Assembly (NCBI GenBank): GCA_023429135.1
Contig: JAEYWD010000001.1
Location: 41,532-105,531 of the forward strand
DNA: 64,000 nt
Origin: Bacteroidota bacterium
GTDB taxonomy: Bacteria; Bacteroidota; Bacteroidia; Bacteroidales; JAAUTT01
Direction of reading: 5' to 3'
Position 1 is the stretch's first letter. The number at the start of each line of letters is the position of its first letter. Shown here one piece after another: positions 33,901 through 42,862 of this stretch. The notes under the pieces were generated by a model. It was not told where the DNA came from, searched no databases, and worked only from the letters and a program-made list of their open reading frames with translations. The translations under genes were made by a program, and so were the position numbers.

Positions 33901-35871
33901 TCGTTTTCCTGAAGTCAGGTTCCAAACTTTTTTCCATGTTGTTCCTCCGTCATCAGTTTTAAGAAGCTCTTTGTCAGTAACTATAAAGCCAATGTTTTTA
34001 CTCAGAAAGAAAATATCTGACCCTGAATTCAGGGATGGCTTAGGATTAAGTAATACCCAATCGCTGTTTTCGCCATTTTGAGGAATAGTATTTCGCTGTA
34101 AAAAAACAGTTCCAACAGCAATGCAACCCGAATTATTACTAACAGCCACCGAGTACCATCCTTCGTTACGGGCATAGATTGACGACGTTGTTGCCCCCGT
34201 ATTCCAGGAATAGGATGTAAAATCGCCTGCATCCAGCAATACGGAATCGAGAACTCCGGCTTGCACAGTTTCTGGAAGATTTATGACAGGTACAGCCGCG
34301 ACATCCATTAGAATTGAATCGGAAGAATAACATCCATATAAATTTTTAACCGTGAGTTTGTACCAACCTTTCTCTTTAACAGTAACAGAGCGTGTGGTAT
34401 CGCCAGTACTCCACTTATATTGAGGAAACTTTTCTGACGAGCCCAGGTTGTATCCCGGGCATACCAGGGTATCCTTTCCCAGGTCAAAAACCGAGAAAGG
34501 GTTAATTGTAATGGTTTTTACTATTGTATCTGTTTTGTCGGGATAATAAACAATCAGGCTTATTTTATAATTACCGGGGAGATTAAAGACTGCCTTTGGA
34601 TTCAGGATTTTAGAGCTGCTCCCTTCGCCAAATTCCCAACGAACCGAATCGAGCCTGTATGTATTGGTTATCATGAAATTAACAGGCTGGGACTGACAAG
34701 TCTGATCCCATTCAAAGCTTGTCCGGAAAAAGTAGTTTTGAATAAAATTAGGAGTGCTGGCTACAAACGAACTTTGACCTTCCAGATACAACCCATTTTC
34801 TTTTACAATGCATTCTTTTCCCAGTTCATTTGTACGATCGATAACCCCAAGATAATCAGTACCGCCTCCTCCACCACCTTTGGTAATATAAATTTTACCA
34901 TCGGGAGCCAGTTGCATTTTTCGGAAACTATTATAGATTTCGCGATGCAATAAAACTCTTGATTTATTGATATTTTCAAATACAGAAGACATAAGGTTGA
35001 ACTGGTATAACCCACTTTCCCCGGTACTTCCCCCCTGATGAACAAATAACTTCCGGGCATCGGGCGAAAATTCCAAACCATAGCATGCCCGGTATGAAGC
35101 GGGCAAGATAAAATTCATAGAATTGGATAATTCTCCGGTGCTGTTATTAAAATCAAAGAGTCCGAAACCTTGCCCATGATAATCGTAACTGCATGCTACT
35201 TTTTTCCCGTCGGGTGAAGCTTTAAGCTGTCCCTCAGTATTATATGATTGGGAATTCCCAATCTGACTTACAACAGGAGTTTTCGACAACCCTGAAGCAG
35301 TCACCAAAAATGCATAGTAGAGATTTGTATTATGCTGATGGGTAAGCACCCAGACATCTTTTTGATTTTGATGATAAACAGCGGTAATTTTGCTGGAGCC
35401 GTTTTCAAGAAGTCTAACCCTTTTTATGGTTACATCCCCTTTGCCATTATCCCGGCTCATATCAACCACTGAATAATAAAGGCCTGAAGTTTCCTGACCA
35501 TTCCACTGGTCGGTTGTAAAAATATAATAAAGAGAACCCGATGATGGCTGTGGAACGATTAATGATTCCTGAACAGAAGTTGTGGCTGGTTTAAGAAGAA
35601 TACTGTCCCCATGTGGCATTATCTCATGATTCTTGTTTCTGACTTCCAAACCGTTTGTATAGAAAAGCAATTGCCCGTCGGCATTGCTGATGATTCCGGC
35701 GCCACGTACATCTGCAGAAACAAAATCCTTTCGTATAGTCACATTATCGCCAAAAACAAGCCCAAAATTTCCCGACAACCAGTTATTTGCATATTTTTGG
35801 GCAAAACTTAACTGATAAGCAAATAATCCAATAAGTACACTTAGAATACGGAAATAAGCTATTGTTTTCAT
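30922..35871 (-). CDS. Very large T9SS-secreted protein with PKD, Asp-box propeller and FN3-like repeats
   Basis: A 1649-residue secreted protein. A signal peptide (about 1-24) is followed by a beta-propeller-like region (about 25-380), a PKD domain (near residues 385-470, VRWEFGEGSSSKILNPKAVF), and two short immunoglobulin-like segments (YKWSTGDTTRSVTV and YSWNTGATTSSIYA). From about 604 to 1165 there are about 13 YCF48/BNR-type Asp-box units of the form TTDGGKTW. Then come four fibronectin-III-like repeats (about 1177-1560). The C-terminus from about 1578 is a type A T9SS sorting domain beginning IEVYPNPATDYV. It should be exported through the Bacteroidota type IX system and end up on the cell surface or outside. 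No catalytic motif of a sialidase is seen. It is the last gene of a three-gene operon. Confidence 0.85.
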   Translation of the reverse strand: MKTIAYFRILSVLIGLFAYQLSFAQKYANNWLSGNFGLVFGDNVTIRKDFVSADVRGAGIISNADGQLLFYTNGLEVRNKNHEIMPHGDSILLKPATTSVQESLIVPQPSSGSLYYIFTTDQWNGQETSGLYYSVVDMSRDNGKGDVTIKRVRLLENGSSKITAVYHQNQKDVWVLTHQHNTNLYYAFLVTASGLSKTPVVSQIGNSQSYNTEGQLKASPDGKKVACSYDYHGQGFGLFDFNNSTGELSNSMNFILPASYRACYGLEFSPDARKLFVHQGGSTGESGLYQFNLMSSVFENINKSRVLLHREIYNSFRKMQLAPDGKIYITKGGGGGGTDYLGVIDRTNELGKECIVKENGLYLEGQSSFVASTPNFIQNYFFRTSFEWDQTCQSQPVNFMITNTYRLDSVRWEFGEGSSSKILNPKAVFNLPGNYKISLIVYYPDKTDTIVKTITINPFSVFDLGKDTLVCPGYNLGSSEKFPQYKWSTGDTTRSVTVKEKGWYKLTVKNLYGCYSSDSILMDVAAVPVINLPETVQAGVLDSVLLDAGDFTSYSWNTGATTSSIYARNEGWYSVAVSNNSGCIAVGTVFLQRNTIPQNGENSDWVLLNPKPSLNSGSDIFFLSKNIGFIVTDKELLKTDDGGTTWKKVWNLTSGKRISFKNRIGYIIGNGGTIYRSTHDGIGWNKINTGFTDDLNAITVIHPDTIFVTGDRKVFASNDGGKNWKVTTISGVDIEDSYFNNSKTGHVACKNGRILKTVNGGTTWYVTETSNIIPSNFFRITFVNDKIGYASQQHSEVYKTTDGGETWKEIASLDAAYCLYFFNKDTGYIAGEYGAIHKTTDGGKTWQWKGGNGRYSGAGLYGIFFTDEETGFAVGMNGRILKTKNDGNTWSEYASISGEIRKIQFPSVNKGYMLAGSDLYTTQNKGENWTRMGPVLNSFDYINDTIGYAISSGSTSGSWISNRVYKTTDGGKTWSKTNDVETSYYSNLNFVEFFDSQTGFVSTGSYGATYRTSNGGNSWELVSQSGLYQIQFLNPQIGYAAGNYNKFYKTIDGGKTWTLIFERSEFIRSFHFTDDLHGFITGDNSMLYRTVDGGSNWKKLEIPYEYYTAIRFISDNVGYLLDEEGKLYQTQDAGASWRSIHSMYGINRMELTNQNIYIAGNYGRILRNTIRYDSVAVSLTPVKNPLSKRATLKGTVASNGSDISEIEFQYAADMSFSNQVKSIPEKVAGLKSDSIYANIAGLKGNTVYYFRIKYQYNGKVYTSNYTSFKTPPDYIMNLYVLSSNRCDEQQLAGQIISNAEEISQIKFQYGKDTLLNFTMNASPSIVAGESSVEVKANLTNLDPSTKYYCRIKALYNGKEIRSGISSFQTLPETNFYFYNAVANGAEARISVQISAYRDTLDSIYIEYGRTREYLQKVQTAPNQVLLSNVAFTEATLTGLQANSNYFYRVRAKQGNSTIYSKENILNMTGSVVIEPANTLQQSDSSLLLQGLIHAGGKYLYGFKFEYGTTPQLGDSVTANLVSTYDPTRNIYFLLRGLSPATRYYFRIKATDGKTYYYSEVYSYTLGVKTGASINRAQDQIEVYPNPATDYVVIDSPGEIDLIKIVDINGKLMNVKAEGRRLNLSGLKKGVYFIRILINNREISYKIIIQ

Positions 35872-35899
35872 ATAACTTGTAAGGTCAGTTAGTTATTAG

Positions 35900-38284
35900 T
35901 TAATTTATTTTCACCAGTTTAACTCTTGATTTAAACTGATTTCTCTCAATCTCCATCATGTAAATACCAGAGTGCAGGTTAGACGGAACCGTAATCCGGA
36001 CTTCACAGTGACTATGTTGCTCGTAAACAGCTTTCATTACAGCTTTTCCCTGGGAATTGTATAATGAGATCAGATATTTGCCTTCAGCAGGCAAGACCAC
36101 ATTGAGTTCCTTATCAAATGGATTAGGATAAACAGGGATTGCTTTTTCTTCAACGTCGATTATATTGGTTGGATTTCCAGGATTAATTACCGGAAAAGAA
36201 TCAAGAACCGATATTTCAATCTTTCGCAAAACACCAGTACCACAACCATTATAAGGAACAATACTAATTTCGTAAATTCCGCTCACCGGGAAATTAAGCT
36301 TTATGCTGTCACCGTAATCCTGGTACGACAAATTATTCGATACCTTCCAACGAAATGAAGAACCCGGATAAGGAAGGACTGAATAAACTGTATCTGTATT
36401 TTTCAACAGTTTAAGCGGGCCTGTAATTGAGCTGGCAATTCCCGGTGGAGATTTACTGACAATCTGATTTAATACCCCTCTTTTACCCGGAAAATAAAGA
36501 TTCCCGTCCCTGTCCAATACAATATTTCTGATATCTTCACTGGTTTGTTGAAGGAATTTCCAGGTATTACCACCGTCAATGCTTGAGTAAACATTTGTTA
36601 AGCCTCCATCGTTATTACCAATGAGATAGCCAAGAGTGTCGTTTATAAATTTTATATCATAAATTTTGAGATTTGTTATACCGGTTGCAATGCTGTCCCA
36701 GCTTATCCCGCCATTTCGCGTACGGTAAAGTAGTCCATTGTCTCCTCCGGCAAACCCTGTATCTTTATTTTGGAAATAAATTGAGCTATAGAACCGGGCA
36801 GGAAGGGATGTATATGGTGACCAATTCTTTCCTGAGTCGGTTGATGAATAAGAGCAATAATACCCCACGGCATATCCGTTAGAGGGATCCTTAAAAAACA
36901 TGTCGGTTAAGAACCCGCTTACGGTTAATGTCTTATCCCACGTTTTTCCGTGGTTATCCGATCGGTAAATACTATAAAAGTCCTGAAGAACCCCATTATT
37001 TCTGTTAAAATACATTTTGCCTGTAACGGGAGTCAGGGATTGCCAGGTTACTCCTCCATCGGTGGTTTTGTAGGTACTATCGGCTGACACATAAATAGTA
37101 TCCCGGCTTCGGGTAAATATCTCAAAAACATTATTTTTTGGATAAAAGGATAAAGGATTCCAAGTAAGCCCTTTGTCATAAGTTTTATAAATTATCCCCT
37201 GCGATTGATAATACCCTCCGGTAAGATAGCCGGTTAAACTATCGGGGAAAGCTACGGTACGAAAATCATTCGATCCGTTTAAGTAACATGCATTCTTCCA
37301 GCTTTTGTCCATGTCGTTGTAATACAAAATAAACCTGCCGGCCTCCGAAGTATATCCATAACCTGCCCCATGCCCAACAACCACTCCTTTGGTTCCTGAT
37401 TTATTTATGGCTATCCCCGACAAACTTCCTGCCTGACCAAAACTTACCCGCTGCCACGTCAATCCGCCATTCATAGTTCGGTAGAACGACGGGAACGTCC
37501 AGCCTCCAACCATAAAACCAATGTTTTTATTTTGGAAGACCATGGAAACAGCAAAGTCGGTATACGCCTCTCCTACTTTTACCCAGTTATCTCCACCATT
37601 TGTGGTCTTAATAACTTTACCATCCTCACATAAAATATATCCGGTGTTCTCGTCTGCAAAAATAATTTTTACAAATCGGGCAAACCCTAAGGGGCTCATA
37701 TTTACATAATTCCATGACTCCCCGCAATTTGAGGTTTTCATCAGCGTATTAGATCTTCCACATACAAACCCCGTACTATCGTTGATGAATGCCATAGAGT
37801 TCAGTTCGTCGAAACTATAATATGATTTCTTAGTCCAGGACCTTCCGCCATCGTTAGTTTTAAAGATTTTACCATCGCCCCCGAAAACAAAACCAGTATC
37901 GGGAGTTAGAAAGTGAAGTCCTTGGCAATAAGGATATTCGGTTACAATTTTCTTCAGAGGAAACCAGGAATTCCCCCCATCATCAGTTTTAAGAAGTACT
38001 CCGTAATCTCCCAGAATATATCCAATACTTTTATTCACCATTTGAATTTTCCGCAGGTAGGAGTTTGCGTCGGTAATAATTTCTTTCCAGTTCTTACCCC
38101 CATTTTCCGTTTTTAGAATTTTGCCGCTACCCCCAATTGCTACAAAGGCTTCTTCGGAAACAAAAGCCACATCATTTAAACTATAGCTCAGACTTAATGA
38201 TCTCATTCCGCATGATTGCCCCCGTGCATCAATAAAAAATGCAAAGAGCAAAAAATAAACAACAGGTATCAGTATCCGAATCAT
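35900..38284 (-). CDS. T9SS-secreted Asp-box/YCF48-type propeller protein
   Basis: A 794-residue protein. The signal peptide is MIRILIPVVYFLLFAFFIDA, read from the ATG at 38284; an upstream TTG overlapping the previous gene is less likely. About 12 Asp-box units (for example LKTDDGGNSW, YKTTDGGVTW) cover residues 60-590, enough for one or two seven-bladed propellers. A short immunoglobulin-like domain follows (SSFRWKVSNNLSYQD). The C-terminus, IPVYPNPFDKELNVVLP to VKLVKIN, is a T9SS type A sorting domain. It is paralogous to the propeller part of the 1649-residue neighbour and lies 4 bases after the third gene of the operon. Role unknown; probably surface-exposed. Confidence 0.83.
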   Translation of the reverse strand: MIRILIPVVYFLLFAFFIDARGQSCGMRSLSLSYSLNDVAFVSEEAFVAIGGSGKILKTENGGKNWKEIITDANSYLRKIQMVNKSIGYILGDYGVLLKTDDGGNSWFPLKKIVTEYPYCQGLHFLTPDTGFVFGGDGKIFKTNDGGRSWTKKSYYSFDELNSMAFINDSTGFVCGRSNTLMKTSNCGESWNYVNMSPLGFARFVKIIFADENTGYILCEDGKVIKTTNGGDNWVKVGEAYTDFAVSMVFQNKNIGFMVGGWTFPSFYRTMNGGLTWQRVSFGQAGSLSGIAINKSGTKGVVVGHGAGYGYTSEAGRFILYYNDMDKSWKNACYLNGSNDFRTVAFPDSLTGYLTGGYYQSQGIIYKTYDKGLTWNPLSFYPKNNVFEIFTRSRDTIYVSADSTYKTTDGGVTWQSLTPVTGKMYFNRNNGVLQDFYSIYRSDNHGKTWDKTLTVSGFLTDMFFKDPSNGYAVGYYCSYSSTDSGKNWSPYTSLPARFYSSIYFQNKDTGFAGGDNGLLYRTRNGGISWDSIATGITNLKIYDIKFINDTLGYLIGNNDGGLTNVYSSIDGGNTWKFLQQTSEDIRNIVLDRDGNLYFPGKRGVLNQIVSKSPPGIASSITGPLKLLKNTDTVYSVLPYPGSSFRWKVSNNLSYQDYGDSIKLNFPVSGIYEISIVPYNGCGTGVLRKIEISVLDSFPVINPGNPTNIIDVEEKAIPVYPNPFDKELNVVLPAEGKYLISLYNSQGKAVMKAVYEQHSHCEVRITVPSNLHSGIYMMEIERNQFKSRVKLVKIN

Positions 38285-38288
38285 CAGA

Positions 38289-40481
38289 TTAGCGTTTAGC
38301 AAATTTATAGGTAAGTTGGTTGATTTTTAACAAATAGAATCCACTCTTTAGGGAACTTATATCAATTACATTGCCGTTAAGGACATTGTTAATAACTACT
38401 CTTCCAGAGAGATCCAATATTTGAATCACACAGGGAGAAAGGTTATCCATATCAATATGCAGATAATTTTCTGCCGGATTAGGATAAATTTCAGGATACC
38501 CTCCGGTAAGTGACTCAACTCCGGTACTAATATTTACAGTAAGAATACCGTTAATATACTTAAAATCGTAATGCTCATCGGCTCCTCCGGAAACAACTAT
38601 TTCATATTTACCGGATGGACTGTCGTTTCTTGCCCCGCATGAGATTACAGGCTGTTTCGAAAGATTACTGACATTTTCTCCCTTCACAAATCCACGATAT
38701 TTTAACCTGAAAGCTGGATTTGCTTCACCCTGAATTTTGCTGGTATCACCGGCGGTAACATATAAAAGAGCTTTTTCCACTTTAAGCTGTTGGGAAACAG
38801 ATGCTGCAGGAGAATAAAACTCATTTCCATTCTGCGTTGCGGTTACATTAGCAGTTCCGGTATTTTTCAGATAAATCATATTACCCTGTAAAGTAGCAAC
38901 ATTGGTATTGTCGATACTGTAACTTACGGGCAGGCCTGAGCTCGAAACACCTTCAGGATCAAAAGGCGGATCTCCGTAAGTACAAACAGGCATTAAATCT
39001 AAAAAGATGGTTTGCTTACATTTGGGTGAATAAATTGAAGCAGGATTGTTTGAGGCCGGTAGAACATTATACTTTTCATCATTTAGCAAAGCAACATTAT
39101 ACTCACAAACCCTGACCTGATACTGAACAGTTGGCTTAGTTCCCGAAACATACACCACAGTATCCTTACCATTATAAACACAAAACCATCCTGAATTAAT
39201 TATAGGACTACCATCGCCAAACTGAGGGTTTCCAATGTACCGGGAATTCCCGGGAATAGAAATATCCCTTTCATTTCCTTCTCTCATAAACACAGCACAA
39301 TGGGTTCCATTACCCCGCTTCCACGAAATTTTCATCTGGTTACAGGTAACATCGTCAATTTTTATATTGCTGGCCTGAACGGAAGGGATAGCCGAATTCA
39401 GATTATACTTATAAATAACTCCTCTGCCTTGTTTTCCTCCCCAGATGGTGGTTCCGTAAAGACAATCGTTATACAGCAACAACGACCCGTACGAGAGATC
39501 CCCTTCCTGGTTACCAAAACTGTAAATTACACCTCCCTGCTTGTTATCTTTACTCACTTTAAAGATCCGGTTCCCGGCCGATCCGATACCAAAAAAATTC
39601 CCATTCCAGTAAGTTAAGGAATAAACAGGAAGAATGTCGCTGAAAGCCTGAAAATTATATACCACTTCATATCCGCTCCCGTCGGGCTTGATCTTATAAA
39701 TATGCGTGTTTGTATTTCCGGCACAAGCTCCGCCGTATAATTCGGAATCTATCAGAAGAAGAGGTGATTTAGGAACGGGAGTTGCATTGGCGCCGCTACT
39801 ATACTCACCAAGAATTTCATATTCAGAGCCGTTGGTCCTGATCCGGTAAATAATGCTTGTACCGCCGTAATCATTGCTGGCAACACCATACAAAAAATGA
39901 TTGTAATAAATCACCGGGGTAGGAGGCATGTTAAAGTCCTTTAACTTTTTATAATTGCTCCCGTCAATTTTCATCCGATACAGAACACCCTGGTTATACT
40001 TTCCTCCATAGGAAGTAACACCAAAAATAGTATCTCCTCTAATCAACAGAGGTGTCGCGGGCATTTCGCCCAACGTATCATGAAAACTGAAAAAAGATTC
40101 GAAATTGCTGCCATTAGTACCTATCCTGAACAGATTACCTTTATATGATGTGCCACCCCGTGTAGCGCCATACAATGTATTGTCTTTAATAATCATTCCT
40201 CCGAGTGGATTGTACCCATTGGTCCCATTAAAGTCATACAGAATTTTGTAATCAGTTCCATCAGCTTTTATTCTGTAAATCATACCTCCACTGGTAGTGC
40301 CAGCTTTCCCCCATTGCACAGTACCAAATAATGTATCTCCTGAGTTTACTAAAGAACCTTGAGGATATGAACCTAAAGTATCAGAAAAATCAAACACCTT
40401 AGCATATTGACACGAACTGGTCTGTACAAAAAATTGAAAAAGAACAAATATGAAAGTTAGTTTAAAAAAGCTGGTTGTCAT
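38289..40481 (-). CDS. T9SS-secreted protein with GloVer repeats and MBG domain
   Basis: A 730-residue protein with a signal peptide (residues about 1-22). Residues about 30-360 contain tandem GloVer-type repeats (GGMIYRIKADGTDY, GNLFRIGTNGSNF, QGVLYRMKIDGSNY), which form a propeller of the Gloeo/Verruco repeat family. Residues about 490-650 hold MBG-type domains (TIFLDLMPVCTYGDPPFDP; LLYVTAGDTSKIQGEANPAF). The C-terminus from YPEIYPNPAENYLHIDM is a T9SS type A sorting domain. It is the first gene of the operon 40481-30922; transcription would start in the AT-rich gap above 40481. Confidence 0.83.
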   Translation of the reverse strand: MTTSFFKLTFIFVLFQFFVQTSSCQYAKVFDFSDTLGSYPQGSLVNSGDTLFGTVQWGKAGTTSGGMIYRIKADGTDYKILYDFNGTNGYNPLGGMIIKDNTLYGATRGGTSYKGNLFRIGTNGSNFESFFSFHDTLGEMPATPLLIRGDTIFGVTSYGGKYNQGVLYRMKIDGSNYKKLKDFNMPPTPVIYYNHFLYGVASNDYGGTSIIYRIRTNGSEYEILGEYSSGANATPVPKSPLLLIDSELYGGACAGNTNTHIYKIKPDGSGYEVVYNFQAFSDILPVYSLTYWNGNFFGIGSAGNRIFKVSKDNKQGGVIYSFGNQEGDLSYGSLLLYNDCLYGTTIWGGKQGRGVIYKYNLNSAIPSVQASNIKIDDVTCNQMKISWKRGNGTHCAVFMREGNERDISIPGNSRYIGNPQFGDGSPIINSGWFCVYNGKDTVVYVSGTKPTVQYQVRVCEYNVALLNDEKYNVLPASNNPASIYSPKCKQTIFLDLMPVCTYGDPPFDPEGVSSSGLPVSYSIDNTNVATLQGNMIYLKNTGTANVTATQNGNEFYSPAASVSQQLKVEKALLYVTAGDTSKIQGEANPAFRLKYRGFVKGENVSNLSKQPVISCGARNDSPSGKYEIVVSGGADEHYDFKYINGILTVNISTGVESLTGGYPEIYPNPAENYLHIDMDNLSPCVIQILDLSGRVVINNVLNGNVIDISSLKSGFYLLKINQLTYKFAKR

Positions 40482-40628
40482 TTAAGATGTAGTTTGTTAG
40501 GATTTGCTAACATCGATAGCGAGTTAATATTGGTAAAAATAATATTATTTTAGAAATGTATCTACTTTAAAAAATTATTCTCCAATGATTTTATGTTAAC
40601 AGCAAATTAGTTATGTTTAAACATCAAA

Positions 40629-41402
40629 ATGCCATCAACCAATATAACATATCGCGAATTTGAACCCGATTTCAGGTTAAAGGATTACATAAAGTCCTAT
40701 TGGTATTTTAGCATCCGAACCAATACCGACAAGCCCTTCGACATTCTGCCCGATGGTTATTTCGATTTATTGGTAGTTATTAAAGAAAACCGAATTATTA
40801 AAACCCAATTAACCGGAATCTGGAGTATATCGGTACCGATAAATTACAACGAAAATACCGAAGTGTTCGGCATTCGGTTTAAACCCTTATCCATTGGCGG
40901 TTTGTTCAAATTCAATATTAAAGAAGCTTTGGATAATTCTCTAACCGTTACTTTAAAGGACTTTAGCCTGAATGAACAGCTTTTACTGGATAGCTTGAAC
41001 GGTTTCCCGGAGTTTCTTGTGAATCACCTGAATAAACAATTTTTACAGCTAAATCCTGAAACCAATACTGATACAAGATTAAAAAAGTGCTTTAACCTGG
41101 TCGACACTTCAGCCGGGAATATTCCGGTCGACGAGATTTCAAAAACAATCGGGCTAAGTTCACGTCAGTTACACAGGTTAGTGAACAATATGATAGGAAT
41201 TGGAATTAAAGATTATTCCAAAATTGTGCGGTTTAAAAAAAGCTTGCGCGATATACAAAATAACCAATCTGACTTTGCGCTTTATTACGACCAATCGCAC
41301 TATATCCGCGACATTAAACAATTTACCGGACTAACTCCCCAGAGACTCAATTTAAAAAACAATGACCGATTTATACAATACTATAATTTTGAATCGCTTT
41401 AG
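40629..41402 (+). CDS. AraC-family transcriptional regulator (DUF6597 type)
   Basis: A 257-residue regulator. The N-terminal part (KDYIKSYWYFSIRTNTDKPF, DILPDGYFDLLVV) is of the DUF6597 type that often precedes an AraC helix-turn-helix. The C-terminal part (about residues 165-245) carries the two helix-turn-helix units, with LSSRQLHRLVNNMIGIGIKD in the first and YYDQSHYIRDIKQFTGLTPQ in the second. It is followed 32 bases later by a VOC-fold gene, which may be co-transcribed or a target. Confidence 0.85.
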   Translation: MPSTNITYREFEPDFRLKDYIKSYWYFSIRTNTDKPFDILPDGYFDLLVVIKENRIIKTQLTGIWSISVPINYNENTEVFGIRFKPLSIGGLFKFNIKEALDNSLTVTLKDFSLNEQLLLDSLNGFPEFLVNHLNKQFLQLNPETNTDTRLKKCFNLVDTSAGNIPVDEISKTIGLSSRQLHRLVNNMIGIGIKDYSKIVRFKKSLRDIQNNQSDFALYYDQSHYIRDIKQFTGLTPQRLNLKNNDRFIQYYNFESL

Positions 41403-41434
41403 CTTTGGGGCTTAATCATTAAAATCAAAAAATT

Positions 41435-41878
41435 ATGGAATTAAATAATATTCGTTTATTGGTCAATGATTTCGACAAATGCTTCAGGTTCTACGCCGAG
41501 GTTCTCGGATTGAATGTTACATGGGGTAAAATTGGCGGAGCCTATGCCAGCTTTGACATTGGCATTCCATCCGGACTATCGGTTTTTAAATCCGATTTGA
41601 TGGCTACGGCAATTGGAAATTCTGACAAATCTCTCCCTTCAGATGCCAGAGAAAAAGTTGCTATCGTCTTAAAAGTCGGCAATGTAGATAAAACCTATGA
41701 GGAATTATCGGGCAAAGGAGTTAAATTCATTAATAAGCCCACGGATATGACAGGCTGGGGAATGCGTGCTGCTCACTTCCGTGATCCGGAAAACAATTTA
41801 TTCGAAATATGGTCGGAACTCCCAAAGGAGAAGTGGGATAAGGACCTGCAGGATGAGGCAAAAGAGTATAACCATTAG
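41435..41878 (+). CDS. VOC-superfamily (glyoxalase-fold) protein
   Basis: A 147-residue protein of two beta-alpha-beta-beta-beta modules. The first begins IRLLVNDFDKCFRFYAEVLG, and the second holds VDKTYEELSGKGVKF and ends with AAHFRDPENNLFEIW, where the final Glu is a metal-ligand position of the fold. VOC proteins include lyases, dioxygenases and resistance proteins, so the reaction is unknown. It is probably in one unit with the AraC-type regulator upstream. Confidence 0.83.
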   Translation: MELNNIRLLVNDFDKCFRFYAEVLGLNVTWGKIGGAYASFDIGIPSGLSVFKSDLMATAIGNSDKSLPSDAREKVAIVLKVGNVDKTYEELSGKGVKFINKPTDMTGWGMRAAHFRDPENNLFEIWSELPKEKWDKDLQDEAKEYNH

Positions 41879-42053
41879 AAAACGTGTACTCAAAACTGAA
41901 AGGATGCTTTGGTAATTCAACCAGAACCTGAGCTCCTTTCAAAATACTTCTCGCACACTTCACAACAATTGCCCTCCACAAAAATCCCCCTTTTCTGGGA
42001 TTTATATGTTGCTTATAAGTTCGATTTTTGTCATGAATAAATATTTTATCAGG

Positions 42054-42713
42054 ATGAAAATACGGATAATATTAGCAATTCTTATTGCTCCGCTATTGCT
42101 TAATTCATGCGAAAAGGACGATTCAGACGGCAGCAGTAATGCGGCAGGTAAATTATATGTAAGAAGCCTCTATTCGCTGGTAACAGGGTCAGTGTCTATT
42201 GACTGGTATTATATGGGCGATAACGGCGAGTTCGTTAAAAACCCGAAGAATGGAGTACAACCGGTTGACATGGTTGCCGAAAAGAAAAACAACCAGCAAA
42301 ATACCGGCACTTACACCATTTATAAGGAGAATAATAATTCATTTATTAAAATAACATGGGCTTCGGGAAGTACAACCACCATGGGACTCAAATATCAGAA
42401 TGGCGATATTTCGGAGATGGATATTATGGGCGTTATGATACGGCAAACCGGACTGCCAAAAAATTACAAGTTGAATGCTGCTTATGAAGGTGCCTCAACT
42501 GACATGTATTTCCGCTTTAACACCGATGGCACTTTTACTTTTAAAGATTACGATCTGGAAACATACAAATGGGAAACATATACTGGTAAATACGAAATAA
42601 ACGGCAACAACCTTAATCTCAAATTCGACGAAGGTACCGTTCTACTTTGCATGATTGCAGTTCTCGACAAAGGCGATCTGATTATAAACAGGGAGTATTA
42701 TGAGAAACAATAA
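42054..42713 (+). CDS. Small lipocalin-like lipoprotein
   Basis: A 219-residue protein starting MKIRIILAILIAPLLLNSC, with the lipidated Cys at residue 19. I use the ATG at 42054 because upstream in-frame starts would bury the signal peptide. The mature part is beta-rich with the pattern FRFNTDGTFTFKDYDLETYK followed by TGKYEINGNNLNLKF, which resembles the lipocalin-like or DUF4923-type domains common in Bacteroidota lipoproteins. Function unknown. It is followed by a hairpin terminator at 42810. Confidence 0.68.
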   Translation: MKIRIILAILIAPLLLNSCEKDDSDGSSNAAGKLYVRSLYSLVTGSVSIDWYYMGDNGEFVKNPKNGVQPVDMVAEKKNNQQNTGTYTIYKENNNSFIKITWASGSTTTMGLKYQNGDISEMDIMGVMIRQTGLPKNYKLNAAYEGASTDMYFRFNTDGTFTFKDYDLETYKWETYTGKYEINGNNLNLKFDEGTVLLCMIAVLDKGDLIINREYYEKQ

Positions 42714-42809
42714 AGTTCTTTCATGAATTCTTTGAGCCAGAAAGCTTATATCTTCGTGATTCTATCAAAAGGGCTTTATGCCCGTAAAAAATATGTTGAT
42801 CTGTTTTAA

Positions 42810-42840
42810 GGCGGAATGCAAGTTCCGCCAATATTTTTCA
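42810..42840 (+). terminator. Rho-independent terminator
   Basis: Perfect arms GGCGGAA (42810-42816) and TTCCGCC (42823-42829) with a 6-nt loop are followed by ATATTTTTCATTTTTTC. The T run merges into the TTCATT tract that marks the end of the convergent propeller gene. Confidence 0.65.
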
Positions 42841-42862
42841 TTTTTTCATTTTCTTTCATTTC
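42835..42862. repeat. TTCATT tract at the 3' end of a propeller gene
   Basis: Degenerate TTCATT units overlap the end of the convergent gene at 42856. On the coding (-) strand they read AATGAA and supply its TGA stop. Confidence 0.7.

Noticed and set aside
30922..38284. Sialidase enzymes because of Asp-box motifs
   Set aside because: Asp boxes are structural; the arginine triad and other catalytic residues of sialidases are not visible, and the proteins look like YCF48-type propellers.
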